Below, piece after piece: positions 1-12,256 of a DNA stretch of 64,000 nucleotides (position 1 is the stretch's first letter; each line of letters begins with the position of its first letter). Source of the DNA: Tolypocladium sp. Sup5 PDA-1 (taxonomy: Eukaryota > Ascomycota > Sordariomycetes > Hypocreales > Ophiocordycipitaceae); NCBI GenBank assembly GCA_000750105.3, contig JPHH03000090.1:26432-90431 (forward strand). The letters are read 5' to 3'. The notes below the pieces were generated by a model. It was given only the letters and a program-made list of their open reading frames with translations. It was not told the DNA's origin and searched no databases. Made by a program: the position numbers and the translations under genes.

Positions 1-58
1 TAGATACTCGTATGAGTCGCTCAATTAGTTGTCAATATATCTTGTTGAGACCGTTACA
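1..58 (+). repeat. 3' end of a truncated gypsy-type LTR
   Basis: The first 58 bases align closely, with a few mismatches and small gaps, to the terminal part of the LTR at 31268-31470 read on its minus strand. Shared blocks include tagttgtcaatata and ttgag.ccgt.aca, and both end in the canonical CA. The window cuts the rest off, so it is not possible to tell a solo LTR from the 3' LTR of a full element. No primer-binding site is recognisable after base 58. Confidence 0.65.
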
Positions 59-3000
59 CGCGCCAGAATGCGCGTCAATTTCCTAGAGGTTAGCCAAGGT
101 CCGCGGCAGTGAGACATACCGATAGCGGCAAAGGAGCAGATGAGGTAGACATTGCTGGCTTGGTTCATAGTAAGGTTTGTTGCGGGTATCCTTAAACAAG
201 TTTAGCAAAGTTAACGAGATCGAAAGCAATGATCCGGTCCCTCGAGTTGAACAAAGACATACCGTCGAAGTATCTGTATATGCGGTAACGTTCCGCGCTA
301 AAGAAGCAAGTGACACCAAGCCGATTAAAGAGCAGGAAGTCAAGGTTAAAGAGGAAAGGCTGCGGGAGGGTATATAGAATAAAATAAGACCGGAGAAGTC
401 AGAGGCAATAAGAGGCTGGTCCGGGGTTAGGTCGTTTAGATCATTTAGTCGCTTATTAATGTGCTCATGTGGTCTGCTATATAAGCGCTCCAATTAGCGA
501 TGGATGGATGGGCGCAAATTGGAACTATTTACCCTCTGTGTGGAGTGCAACGCTAACCTAATAGCATAACATCCCGGAAACCGATATAGGTCCTCGTGTT
601 CGTCGCTTACAGTGCTCTTATAGTTAGCGCTGCGGAGTAGATGGGTGTATATTGGAACATGTAACGGGCTGGCCCCTCCATTAGGTTGTGAGCTGAGAGG
701 TACATGGCTCAATGTACTGTGGGGCGGGTCCCGTGTCGTCCACGCCTTGGGTTGTGCATTTCTCAGTTTTGCAACAGTGATCTGACCCTAGCCAACAGTA
801 TCCACAATTCCGACTGGGCACCTGTGGCTCCACCAACACGGTATCGTGCAAAGCGGGACGATGAATAGCGGGACGATGAGGGGTATGATCCGGACCATCC
901 ACGCGGATGCGTTTTCACGCCTCTGCGGGAGTCACCATTTGTCGGCGAGAAATTCTAGAGCAGAATCGACGAAGCCAAGAACGGCGTGGGTAGATCTGCG
1001 ACGCCAATATCTCCCGCCGGCTGGGCTGCCGCGCGAAACATCTTGTCACCGCCCAGAAGTGAGCTGTCGCCACCCATGCCTTCACCGAAGTTTGGCCGAT
1101 AACTCAGCTTCCCCGCAGCTGCTTCCTACAGCGCGTTCGGGATCAACAGCGTAACGTAACCCATGGACACGATCGCGCGGGGAAACTTAGATTGGGCAAA
1201 GTGTGAGACAGTTACGGCCACATGGATCATGCACACGGAACAAGGTTTAAGCGCAGCAGTCAGCCAGGCAGAGGGCAAGACGTCTTTGCTATGAATGAGT
1301 GAGAGTTATCTGTCCAACAAAGGAGAGAAAGGAATGGATGCGCGAAGTCGCGCGGCTATTTATCTCGCGAGCAGCTTCGCCGAAGCGGCGTAGCTGTGAC
1401 AAGGAGCCATGACTGACACAACGCTGAGACGATGCGTCGTCGATCGTACAATGCCGAGACGAGGCATTGTAGGAAAGGTCGTTGTATAGGGTGGCTGACC
1501 CTATCCTCGAGCCGTGATAGCTGACACAAAGGACAACCGCAGCTGTTCCCCGTCCGCCCACTATCGCCAATGTCGTGGCCATAGCGCCAATCTAACATTC
1601 GTCTCCGTTGTGCTCGGCCCGTCCCGCCGACAGATCAAATGATGCATCAACACAGTTCATGCGTCTAAAGTAAGCCACCCAAGCCTGCGCATCATTGGGG
1701 ATAGTGAGGGCCTCAACTTTCAGCGCCCTGGCCCGAAAGGGCACAGCATGTACGGGAGCACAAGTCTCATCCAATCAAGGCCCAAAAGACTGGTTTGTCA
1801 AGCGTTCTGTGGTTAGGCAACAATGCAGCTTGGCCGTTTAGAGCTGCGAGCCTGTACACAGCTCCAGTTGTCGGACTTGTTGGTCTGTCTGTCCACATCA
1901 CCAAGGAAGGCTGCGGACATCTGTCGGTGTTCGCGAACAGTCGTGTCCAATCACGAGGAGCCACCGAGGACGTCTCCCGCACCCCGCCCAGTTCAGATGC
2001 GAGGGGTCACGCAGCCAGCAGAAGCACACCAAAGAGCGGGTTCGAGAATTACGCAGGCGTGCCAAAGAACTGGTGAAAGCAAAGTGATTTCACCTGAGAT
2101 GTCTGTCGAAGCGGCCAGCAAATACGAGGCCGCCTATCCCATTTGGGCCAGCGGGCGAAACATCGTACGAGGTAGGATGCGAAAGTTATCAGGCGGGACG
2201 ATATACCGGACAGGGGCCCAGAACAGGGGGGGTCTTTGTACTATGTACAACGAAGCATCGCGAGACCGCCTTCAATTCAATCCAACTATCCAGGTAGAAG
2301 CCAAGCCAAGCCGGGAGCCCGACTCGACCCACAACCAGTGCCGCGATGCGCAATTGATGCAGTCTCTTGGCTATAGCCAAACCGTTATTGCAACGCGTAC
2401 GGGATTGACTTTAAACCAAGATCAATACGCGGTCTCGCATCCAGCAACGCATACGAAATCTAGCTATAGGGTAGCTGCTGGTTTACCGAACGGCAGGGGC
2501 CCAAGGCCCCTGCTATTAATCAGTCTCCGCTGGGCCACTTACCCCGAAGACCTCGTATTTCCTAGATTGCTATGGAGTAGCCTAACTTTGCAGTTTTAGC
2601 GTAGACTTGTATGTGTCAGCATGGCCCGCTATGTATTCCCAAGTCCCGCAGATGCCCACAGTAAAGAGGAGACTTGTTCCTAGAGGAAGTTATTTATGCT
2701 CCTGACTGTACATACATATTGAATACGTTACTGTACAATCATGAATCGGCGGTACGATGCTTAAAGTTGGATTCGGGTACTCGCCATCCTATTGGTGGCC
2801 TATACCTGAATCCTGTATAGCACTGTTGGCTTCCACCAAGCAACTTCTAAGTTTTGAGCTAGAACTTCTGTTTGCCATGCAGTCCCACATTGGATCCTTT
2901 AAACCGGACCACGCCCTGCTGTCGGGAATTAAGCCAAGGACAGGATCATTAATACTATCTGTAAGTTCCATACATGCCTGCTCGCCTCCTTCTTTCATTC

Positions 3001-3537
3001 TTGGCTGTCATGCTGCTGGTTAGAGCTCCTACCGAGCCTCTCACGTTATCGGCTAGAGTCAGCTGGGCAACGCTGTCGGTATTGGCGACATCTTCTCCAT
3101 CTACCGTAGCGGTGGCACTACGAGTGGTTCGAAGCATCGGGAGATCACTCCCTGGGTGCTACAAGGGACCAATTGACTGGTGGTTAAAACACGCTAGCAG
3201 GAATCAAACCCTGCACAGTGACCCGCCCCTTTTTATGCTGGGCCGCCGGACCGTCCCTTTATTGTGTAAAACTTGGCCAGCCGCGCTGGGCACACGGGAT
3301 AAAAAACAAGAACGCGCCAGAGAAACCCCATGCATCTGATTGAACAGGAGCGGCAGGGAGAATATCCGTGCATATATATGCAGTAGTAGATCTTTCTTGA
3401 TGGGACAGCCTCGTCGCCTCGCAAATCCACAACTCTGAGGTTCCCCATTCGGTTGTCCTACTCCTTCTTTTCATTTCTTTATCTCAAGTTTATTTTGATC
3501 GCTCTCCAATTTATCTTAAAACGCCAATAGATCAGAG
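59..3537. other. Gene-poor stretch, no recognised gene
   Basis: No family was recognised on either strand. The longest open frame is 1823-2599 (+, 258 codons); it has no recognisable motif, signal peptide or membrane segment and may be chance. The stop density and base composition look like decayed single-copy DNA and not like the TA-rich RIP blocks further right. Confidence 0.4.
3370..3381 (+). promoter_or_regulatory. Possible TATA element of the P450 gene
   Basis: The 12-base palindrome gcatatatatgc lies about 157 bases upstream of the P450 ATG. It is followed by a long pyrimidine-rich tract (about 3460-3515), typical of fungal core promoters. Placement is inferred from sequence only. Confidence 0.3.
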
Positions 3538-5480
3538 ATGCAACTAGTCACGGTCATGTTCGATGCTCTTGCATCCTGCGGTGGCGCCGCAAGGTTCGGC
3601 CTCGTTCTCACGGCCGCTTGGCTCGCCTACCAGCTTCTCCGGGCCATGTACAACATCTCGCCACTCCATCCGCTGTACCGAATCCCCGGTTCGAAGCTCG
3701 CTGCTGCCACATACTGGCCAGAATTCTATCACGACGTGGTCCTCTTTGGCCGTTACAGCGGGCAGATCCGAGCCATGCACGAAAAATACGGTAATTGATT
3801 TTGATGATGGTCGGCCTTTGACGGCTACATGTATAGAGTTTCGGGGTGAAAGCGTTTGACCAGCCCTATTTCTAGGTCCCATTGTTCGCATTAGCCCGCA
3901 TGAAGTCCACTGCGATGACCCCAAGTTCGCCGACGAGATTTACGCCACCAGCGGCAGAAAGCGCGACAAGCCACAACATCAGGTCAATGGATCGGCGTAG
4001 GTAGACTTGAAATCCGGAACAACTCTTGCTTGCTCTCTTATTCATGGGCGCACCGGCGTCGCGCGAGACCAAAGGCGAATACTAACTAGAGGCCAGCCTG
4101 GGACACTCTGGATTCGGTACCACGGACCACGACCTGCACCGCATCCGCCGCATGCCGCTGGCAAAGTTCTTCTCGAGAAGCATGATCTCGAGGCTCGAGT
4201 CAGACATTCGCGCCCTGGCTCAGAAGCTGTGCGACAAACTGCTGGTGTATGCCGGCAAACCTGCCTTCGACGTGACCATGGCGTACAGCTGCTTCACCTC
4301 GGATGCCATTTCGCGCTACTGTTTCGGCGAGCCGTTTGGGTTCCTCGACCAGGAGGGGTGGTACCCCAACTTCCGCGAGCCGACCGCCGCGATCCTCAAG
4401 CCTGTCTTCATGTTCCGCTTCTTCCCTTTCCTCAAGGCACTGATGGTGCTAGGAGAGTAGTGAGTTCTGCGCGTTCTTTCGCTCTGTGTATCAGAGGGCT
4501 GTGTCTGGCAAGTGACTAATACCAATATCCATCAACGTGATAGCCTGGTTGACTACCTCCCCGAGGACACGGCGTTGCTAATCCGGACCCTTAAAATCAA
4601 CATTCCCAATATGATCAAGAAGACCAAAGCCGACATCGACGCTGGTATCCAGTGCGACCGGCCCACCATCTTCGGGTCGCTCCTCGAGTCTGACCTCGAG
4701 GCCCACGAGCAGCAGGCCCAGCGCCTCGCCGATGAGGCCAGCGCTGCTGTTGCTGCCGGCACGGAGACTACGAGTTGGGCCTTGGGCGTCATGACCTATC
4801 ACCTGTTGACCAAGCCGGAGCTGCTGCAGAAGCTGCGCGCTGAGCTTTTGAGCATCGTCGATGACCCGCTGCAGCTCCCTTCGTGGACGGTGCTCGAAAA
4901 GCTCCCTTTCATGGGCGCCGTGATACAGGAAGGGCTGCGCCTATCTTTTGGCGTGGCCGCCCGGACCGCCCGCGTGGCGACCCGCGAGAACCTGGTTTAC
5001 CATGGCCAGTTCAACAAGAAGCCCGTTCGGCACGTAATACCCCAGGGATACGCGATCGGCATGTCTGCGGCCATCACGCACCTGGATGATCGGCTCTTTA
5101 CAAACCCACAGGAATTCGCGCCAGAGCGCTGGCTGGGAGACGGAGACCGGGCTGAGCTTGAGCGCGGGATGCTGCCATTCTCCAGGGGCAGCCGAGCCTG
5201 TCTCGGCATGAAGTGAGTGAGCCTCGTCCCCGTCCATCTGAGCAACCCGTGTTTGCTGTCTCGACATTTGGGCTAATTGGTGTGAATTCTTAGCCTAGCG
5301 ATGTGTGAGCTCAACTTGGCTTTGGCAGCGGTGGCCTTGCGCGTTATGCCTTACATGGAAGTCTTTGAGACCACTCATCGAGACGTTCGCTACGATCACG
5401 ACATGTTTGTGCCCATGGCTGAGGCAGGGTCGAGGGGTGTCAGGGTCAAGATAAAACCTTCCAGCGGACTTATGACTTGA
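3538..5480 (+). CDS. Cytochrome P450 monooxygenase, trichodiene-oxygenase-like, five exons
   Basis: The gene model is exons 3538-3790, 3876-3996, 4097-4459, 4544-5212 and 5294-5480. All junctions keep frame and give 530 residues, the usual length for a microsomal fungal P450. The N-terminus has a hydrophobic anchor (about residues 15-35) followed by a proline-containing hinge. The I-helix motif AGTETTS is at about residues 317-323, the ExxR motif EGLR at 375-378, and the heme loop FSRGSRACLG ends with the ligand Cys465. The sequence around PHEVHCDDPKFADEIYA and DHDLHRIRRMPLAKFFSR is typical of the trichodiene-oxygenase-like group. It should act at the ER with an NADPH-P450 reductase; the substrate cannot be read from sequence. 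Intron 2 has the branch site ctaac at 4082. No other biosynthetic gene is adjacent, so a metabolite cluster is not supported. All diagnostic residues are intact. Confidence 0.93.
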
Positions 5481-8400
5481 TACTTTGTGTCGTTCACGGG
5501 CGCTCATGGGAAGGTAACATCGCAAAGTTAACCACGAAAATCTGCCCTGTCATGTCTCAGATGCTTGTCATAATCCAAGGCTACGGCCTCAATTGGTACA
5601 GGTATATATTACCAACCTCAGTTCAATCACTAGACAGAATAATCGAGAGACTATCGTCGCCCGATTCACAGGCGACCTTCTCCCGGTCGTCAGTTAGTTA
5701 TGCATCCGTGCCGTGCGACAGCGTCGTGGCTGATACGGACGCAGAAGATTTCTCAGGTAGGCATTTCCCAGCCGTCAACAGCAATTTCCGCGGCCGGCAG
5801 CCATGCCAATCAGCCATCCTTTGCCTCGCTAAAGGTTTTGCTGAACTGACCGCCTCGTTTAGGGCTCGAGGGCGAAATCGGCAACCCTTGCGTAGTACCA
5901 GACATGAGTCTCATAACCCTGAACATTTCTCAAGGCCGAAAATTCTTGAGGCGCTCTGGGCCTTGCGTCATAGCCCCTTCGGACTCTGTTGACTCGGGCG
6001 GTCGTTTTCTCATCATTCACCCCTTCCCAGCGTGCAATTCGGTCGAGAAGTGCGTAAAATCAGGTATGTGTGTATTGTTGATGCCTGTAAGCCACAACAC
6101 CTATCCATGTGTGTCTATTACGTTCGGTGGTCTGGAATTGTGTAAAGTCAGGCGTTTCGTTGGTGGGTATAAGCTACAGCGCCCGTCCAAGTACATCCAG
6201 CCATGCAAATAACGGAGTCCTAATCCTTATACCTAGTTACTTACCCGTTGTACACCCTCACTCCTTGGCAGGAGCGAGGTTGCAGGGAAGCTCACGACGT
6301 CTTGGGCACAACACCTGACTCTGCCTTCTCGATGATGGCCGGAGGTCGAGAAATCTTCTGGAAGAGGACGTATCGCCTGATAAACCGCGAAAACCACACA
6401 GTAACCTCGTAATGGATAAGCTCCTTTGTTGGAATTGAGAAAACCACTGCGAGCGATGTCAGATGAGAAGGAAATTGGACGTATTAGGGAACTATGTGCA
6501 CTCGCCAAGTTGAGCCTGGCCAATGTCATTTTGCGGTGATGATTCTCCAGGGTCCCCAAACCCAAGCTAGTGGCAGATGCCATGGATGTTATACACCTGC
6601 CATCCTCGAAGAGGATTCGAAGACGCTTTGTTCTGAAAATACCGACCATAGAGCTGCTGAAGATGCCGAGTACCATGATCGGCCGCCAATAGGCACCCCT
6701 AAGTGCCAGCATATAGCAAACGATGAAGGTGCTTGGTCCCCTGTCGAGGATACGGGAAATTCCTGATGACGATTTTCTGAACGTATCTATTCTCTAGTGT
6801 TAGGCAATGAAAATTTCGACTGACGAGCTGGCTACAGGTTGTGTATGGCGCACTCGATCAGTTTTGCACTGCTGAACATGCCTTAAGTTCGGATGAAGCA
6901 CCCTCCTTGAAACCTCACCCTCATAGAGAGCACCCAGTCGCAGGCTACAGGCATGAACACTGATGCTGGGCCTTGTTAATTACGAGGATCTGTACGTCGC
7001 GGTTCGGTGCAATGATGAGAAATCGTAGTCAAAACATTTCAGACGATCGACAGATTTTTCCGAGGCAAATTTGTCGTCTAGGTACTGCGACACGCTGGAG
7101 CATCTCTGGTCTGGATATCTTGCTTTCTTGGGTCGCGTGTGGCCCCTGTCCCCGTTTCCTCGACCCCCTGGCATTTGCTCGCGACAAAGGCTCTCTTCCA
7201 TCCCGTACCAGCTGCACCGCGGCCGCGGGCGGATCTGGCCGAAGCCATGGGACATCAGCTTCGCCTGCTGTCAGATGCAAGACTCTTGGCACCCGTTTCT
7301 CGACCGTTCCGGCATTGTCGACAGCCCGGCATTCTTTTCTGATTCCGCGGTCTGCCTCCCTGGTTCTTTCTTCGGAAATGCCGTCCTGATGACACACCAT
7401 GGCCAGCCTGAGACGTTTCAAAGCATGGCCAGTTCCTTGTACGTACTGTCTCCTCGTCTCGGAGATCCCGATTTATCTGGGGCCCAATTGAGTCAGCGTA
7501 CAGAGCCTTCTGTTCCTTCCCGGCTTGGCTCCACTCCAATACCAAGGCCTAATGCCGCCCTCGCTCCTTGGATCCCAGCATTGTTGCGTGGCACCTGCGG
7601 CCCTGGCTTGTGCATGGAGGGACAGGTCATTTCGGCAACAAACGTTGTTGCGATCTCCCGCAGCGAATCATACCTCTTCCTCCGCGCCGGGCACCCCACG
7701 TCGGCTATTCAGCCTACTCGGGCTTCTCGACTGGACTCGCCTGCCCGGCCGAGACCGTCGTGCTCATCCGACACAAGCCCTCTTATCTCCGGTATGACCG
7801 TTTCGTGGCCTTCGCTGTTCCACCTGTTCCGGTGCCGGGAGCCGTAGTTTCATGCTCGTACAACATCACCATAGTTAAGCTATTAGCATATCAAGTGGAA
7901 TCTACCCAGCGTGGGGTGTTTCTCGCCATAGTCCTTCCACCGCAAGATACGGCTATTAACCGGGCCGCCGAGTGGGCCCTTGCTTCACCTACATTCCGAG
8001 TTCGTTATCCCTCTTATCATCTGTCCGCCATGACTATGTACTCGCCTTTCGAAGTATATAGGCTTACAGTATTATATTCATTATCTATATCAGAGAACCA
8101 GCCCGCCCGCTAGCTGCATGCATATTTCATCTGTGGTTTCCAGGACCTGCCAAGCTTGTGACGCCATTGTAACGCCACCTACAGGAGAAGAGCGGGGGTG
8201 ATTCATCTCACTCCGTACTGTTATCAGAGTCTCTATTCTGTCGTCAAGACATACGTTCAATGGATTAGTTGTCACTCAATTATCTAGGAAGTCCGTCTTG
8301 TCGTCACGCATGTCGGGAATCGATCTACCACTTAAGTTGTATCCATCCTGCTAGCCCAATTGTAAGCTGTTCAATAAGCAATATACGCATTCGGTCACTT

Positions 8401-9607
8401 AAATCACGGCTTATTCATTCTTGCCACATCCCGCAGCGAGGTAAGTCCCAGTTCGCAAAGCGGTCACTGCCAGTACAACACATTGGTTCAAGCAGACGGC
8501 CCTGTCAGATCCATATAGTTTGCACGCGTATCTTTGAGTTTTAGTGCGCCAGCGATATCGCCAGCAATTGATGCCCCGGAGCCATGCATTTAATCGACAC
8601 TGCAGAACGGTGTTGGCATTAGGGAGAGTCTCAGAGAGCGGGGGTGAAGCAGGGAGACAGCGTACCTTTTCCCACACGCACAGATACTGGCCCTAATTGA
8701 CTGTGTCTGTTCACCCCCAAAAAGGCCTCTGAGCAATCCGTCTTCACGCCTGCCTTGTCAAAATCCTAAGGACCTGGCTGTCTATCGTCCAGGCAGGCGT
8801 TCGTGTCTGGCATCATAGCGCAGAACACCTCCGTTCCAAGACAATCTTCGGTAAACGCAGGGCAATTGATCGGTCTCTTCCACGGCAGCTTTTGCAGTGC
8901 CTGGGTCGTCTTGGCTGGTTCTGCGCATGTAACATTACAGAATGTCATGCAGACAGTTAAATTGATGTTCATTTTGCCCACCTCGAATCAGTATGTATCG
9001 AGCCAGGGAGCAAGAAAATGTGACCGTTAGAGAGACAACAGCTCTGTAGCTTTCCCTCCGTCCACACGATAGGCAGGGGAACAACCTATATAGTACTTCA
9101 TGCCTCGATTCATGCTGGCTTTAACCGTCGTGCCTGAGGGACAAGCATGGATTCTTACCAGCAGATGGTGGACACAGGGTGGCTGTGGAATCACTATTTT
9201 GTGTCTGATACCGGCATTTTTAATCAGCAGAGAGGTCATTTGTCACACAGCTGCCAGCATCTTCGTCAAATCGGGATCACGGCCCAGGGATGACCCTGCC
9301 TCAGATTACAGGAGTTTAACCCATGTGGATTGGCGTATGAAGGCGGTTTCAACCGTCCCAATCCAATGCCATCAAGCAAATCCGCCAAACTAGTGGTTCA
9401 AGCCCATGAGAAAGAGGAGGCAGGAGGCTGGGGCGGAGTCTGGGCGACTGACACAGGGGTATCGTCCTTCGGAGAGTTGGGTTCCGGAGGTACACGACCT
9501 GCTCGGCAATTGAAACCGGATACCCCTCTACAAAACAAAAACAAGAACACCAGCTATTCATGTGACGTAGCTCACAAGCGAATGGGCCGGTTCTTGTCGC
9601 ACGGTAA
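5481..9607. other. Gene-poor stretch, no recognised gene
   Basis: Nothing recognisable was found. Overlapping open frames at 7071-7847 and 7568-8113 (+) are proline/arginine rich and show no domain. A minus-strand frame at 8766-8981 has seven cysteines in 71 codons but no convincing signal peptide. The region may hold decayed genes. Confidence 0.35.
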
Positions 9608-9790
9608 CTGTCGCGGCTTGCAGTTAATGTGTTGTCGATTCCTGCGATAAGTGCAGAGGCAGAGAGAGTATTCTCTGGAGCGCGGCGAACTATATCATGG
9701 GAGAGCATGAAGCTGGGGGAGGACACTATTGAGAAGGTAGAATGTTTGAAGCACTGGAAGAAAAATGGAGTGATGCGGAACGGAAGGTAG
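9608..9790 (+). pseudogene. hAT transposase fragment, C-terminal dimerisation domain
   Basis: The frame reads LSIPAISAEAERVFSGARRT followed by a helix ending in LKHWKKNGV, then a TAG stop at 9788-9790. This is the hallmark of the hAT C-terminal dimerisation region (LSIPAxSAExERxFS...). About 60 codons remain; the upstream catalytic domain is not found in the preceding bases, so the element is truncated. The frame itself is free of stops. The repeat block right after the stop probably belongs to the same element's subterminal region. Confidence 0.85.
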
Positions 9791-9843
9791 TTCAATTTCA
9801 ACGTAGATGCAATTGCAATTTGGGTGAGATGGTCCGTGCACAT

Positions 9844-9914
9844 CGATATCGACAATATCGACGATATCGCTTGTCGATATCGTTATCGTATCGTATCGAT
9901 CATATCGATGACCA
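9844..9914 (+). repeat. tcgatatcg-type short repeat block, probable hAT subterminal repeat
   Basis: Closely spaced copies and variants of tatcga/tcgatatcg fill about 70 bases starting 54 bases after the hAT stop codon. Arrays of short palindromic words are common in the ends of hAT elements and can bind the transposase. No clear 8-bp target duplication or terminal inverted repeat could be fixed. Confidence 0.55.
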
Positions 9915-10983
9915 CCCTGGCTCTGTCTAGTCTAGAACCTTTCTGAATTATGGCCGTGCTCTGTGCTTTACTGTTGCTCTCGCAGTCAGTTTCGCAGATG
10001 CAATATCTCACTTCTGAGGGCGTGAGAATGGGCCAAGAACCGCTCAAGTCCCCTCACAGGCCCTCGCTTTTGGCTCTGTTGACCTGGTAATTAAGTGACA
10101 CAGTGTAGAAGAAATATGCACTGTCATCGACAGAAAGCAGCTGTGACGCTGAACATGGACATTAGAAACCTGCTGGCGCATACAAGAAAGCATACTATGT
10201 ATGTCCTGATACAGTGTATTATCTGAAACATCGTGTGTGGCGCCATCCCGGTGGAATAGGGATCGGTATAAGCTATACAATATTAGCACGCCATTGGCAA
10301 ATCGGTTAGTTCACATACACTTCCATAACATATCAGCTCGGAACTCATTGTGGGTGTCGCGATGTGCACCTTTAAGCTTTATTTAATAGTAGGCGGAGGG
10401 GAAAGAAACTTTAAACAGGGGGATATTTATAATAGCGACTAGATCTAGCATCTACCTATTAATTAAAGAAAATTTATTCCACAAACAGCCAATTCTGGCC
10501 GAGGATGATGCCTAATGCGTTGGATGACAGCCAAGTTAGGCTCGTGTAGCTAATGGCAAGGTCTTCACCGCAATCTGGAGTTACTAGCTCAAATTGAAAG
10601 GGGCACCGAGGAGGAAGTCAGGCGATGGGGGGGGGGGGGGGGCGTGAAGGGGTGGACGGATGCATCTCAGCACCTCCCTCGTTCTCCGCCGAACTGGATG
10701 CCCATGACAGGGACGGGTTGCCCGTGTCGGCATCAACTTCGGAGGCGAGACGAGGTTCATTGGACGTAACGGTTGCCTGTCATGGCCGAGGTCGCCATCC
10801 AGTTCCGACGAAACCTCCATTTCATGAAGACACTTTAACGCAGTTGGAAGGGGCCATCATGCCGTGCCAAGGGAAGCATGCCCCAGCGATTACAATTGAC
10901 ACAAACCACCCAGTCGCTCAAAAGACCGTGGACGGCAGCAAAATTCCTTGCCGTGTGCTTGGCCCACGGCGCTGAACTCCTGT
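9915..10983. other. Intergenic, no gene recognised
   Basis: Nothing coding was recognised. The stretch includes the G16 homopolymer described separately. The minus-strand receptor pseudogene starts at its right edge. Confidence 0.35.
10627..10642 (+). repeat. Poly-G run of 16
   Basis: Sixteen consecutive G residues follow ggcgat. Runs of this length are rare in fungal nuclear DNA, can fold as G-quadruplexes, and are error-prone in sequencing. Confidence 0.9.
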
Positions 10984-12245
10984 CTACGCAGTCTGATGCT
11001 GCATGCGCACCTCCCTCGTAACCAGAATGCCATCACTCGGCGACGTCCTTCCCTTGGACATGTCCCCTAGCTCAATCGACCCGGACTCGTCCTTGAGCGG
11101 CAAGCTCTGGTCTGACCGCCCGTCGTCGGTGAGGTGCGCGAACGGGTGCTCGTCCGTCTCGCGCGCGTGCGCCGACGACGTGGCCCCGAAACGCCCGTCG
11201 CCGGCGCCCTCCCACGGCTCCTTGTGCTGGCTGGGCCGGAGGGTCGCCGAGGTGGACTGCTGCTGGCGCCGGGAGGAGAAGGACTTCAGGATGCCGAAGG
11301 AGAATCTCTGGACGATCGGGCGGAGGAAAGGGAGGCAAGCTATCACTGCTGTCAGTATAGGCTATACCGAGCCGGCATAGAGTGAAAGGACTTACCACAG
11401 AAAATAGCTACATTGCATTCCATAACAGACCATAGCCCCATGTCGACAAAGTTCCAGGTAATGTCTAGGTCCGTTAAGTTGCCGTGGATGTGGTAATATA
11501 GCCGCACGGCGGATATTACGGTAACCCTATCCACGGTTAAACTCAGTATATTTATCCCGCTAATAGCATGTTTCTTGCCATAGCTTGATCCAGGCATGGG
11601 CAGGAGACGTACAGTAGACCAACGAAGAAAATGCCGGCTAGTGCAAACTTATGCCGGCTAGTGCAAACTTCTGCCCACTCGGCAGCTGCAGATTCCAGAT
11701 ATACGGCACTGGGAGCGCAATCATCAGCATGTCCGTTATAATCGTAGGGATCGCGTTCCCGTAGAAGAACTTTATCGACTCAACGCCGCAATAGTACTGT
11801 GACTGGGGTAGCGGATCGATAGGGTCGAAGCGAGCCCACCAGGCGTTAAGCGGCTGGCACTGGAGGAGCGTAACCGCAATCTATGGCTAGTTAGCAAGCT
11901 TCTCGAACCTATATTGAAATAAACGGGGCACATACAACGGCAATGCCCCAGAGCCCGACAATAGCAGCCAGGATCCAGATAGGCACCTTGATTGACTGCC
12001 GGATACTAAAGGAGCGCCAGTAGAAGGCGAGGATAGACCACTTAACGCATATTAGCGTTAAGAAGTAGCCTAGCTCCCCGATAAAGAGGCCAATAGCCCA
12101 CGCGTAGAGCGCGTCCGGCGGGTTAACCCAGATATGCCTACCGAGGCCACGGCTAACGGCTAGAGAAGGTATTAGCTCTTAACGTAGATATACGGAGTAT
12201 CCGAGAACAAGATCCATCGACGACGGTTTCGCCAGGGGCGTACGG
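10984..12245 (-). pseudogene. PTH11/rhodopsin-type seven-helix receptor, disrupted
   Basis: Read on the minus strand with introns removed, the exons encode a fungal rhodopsin-domain membrane protein. AVSRGLGRHIWV is followed by a TM helix, then WSILAFYWRSF, the loop TLLQCQPLNAWWARFDP with CGVES, LPVPYIWNLQLP, the segment DITWNFVDMGLWSVMECNVA, and ACLPFLRPIV before a charged cytoplasmic tail ending at 10984. Introns fit at about 11948-11890 and 11395-11349. These are the signature segments of the family related to PTH11 receptors. The exon around 11650 carries a 20-bp tandem duplication that brings in an in-frame TAG. The N-terminal first helix region near 12200-12245 is also out of frame. It is therefore most likely a pseudogene. 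The helicase fragment begins immediately upstream, suggesting a rearrangement there. Confidence 0.85.
11631..11670 (-). repeat. 20-bp tandem duplication inside the receptor exon
   Basis: The unit atgccggctagtgcaaactt occurs twice in perfect tandem (11631-11650 and 11651-11670). On the minus strand it doubles codons for KFALAG and, since 20 is not divisible by three, creates a stop shortly after. Removing one copy restores the family's expected reading frame. Confidence 0.95.
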
Positions 12246-12256
12246 ACCATATCCAG

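Noticed and set aside
3150..3230. tRNA-like T arm (gcagg gtttgatt cctgc on the minus strand)
   Set aside because: No D arm, anticodon arm or acceptor stem could be paired at the right distances.
7071..8113. Overlapping plus-strand frames of 258 and 181 codons
   Set aside because: No recognisable domain, no splice pattern that would join them, low-complexity Pro/Arg/Ser composition.
3538..8113. Secondary-metabolite gene cluster around the P450
   Set aside because: No synthase, transporter or regulator was recognised within 10 kb; a lone P450 is not a cluster.
8766..8981. Minus-strand 71-codon frame with seven cysteines
   Set aside because: The N-terminus (MGKMNINLTVCMTFC) is not a convincing signal peptide, and an intron-like GTGGGC...GCAG would remove it; left as intergenic.
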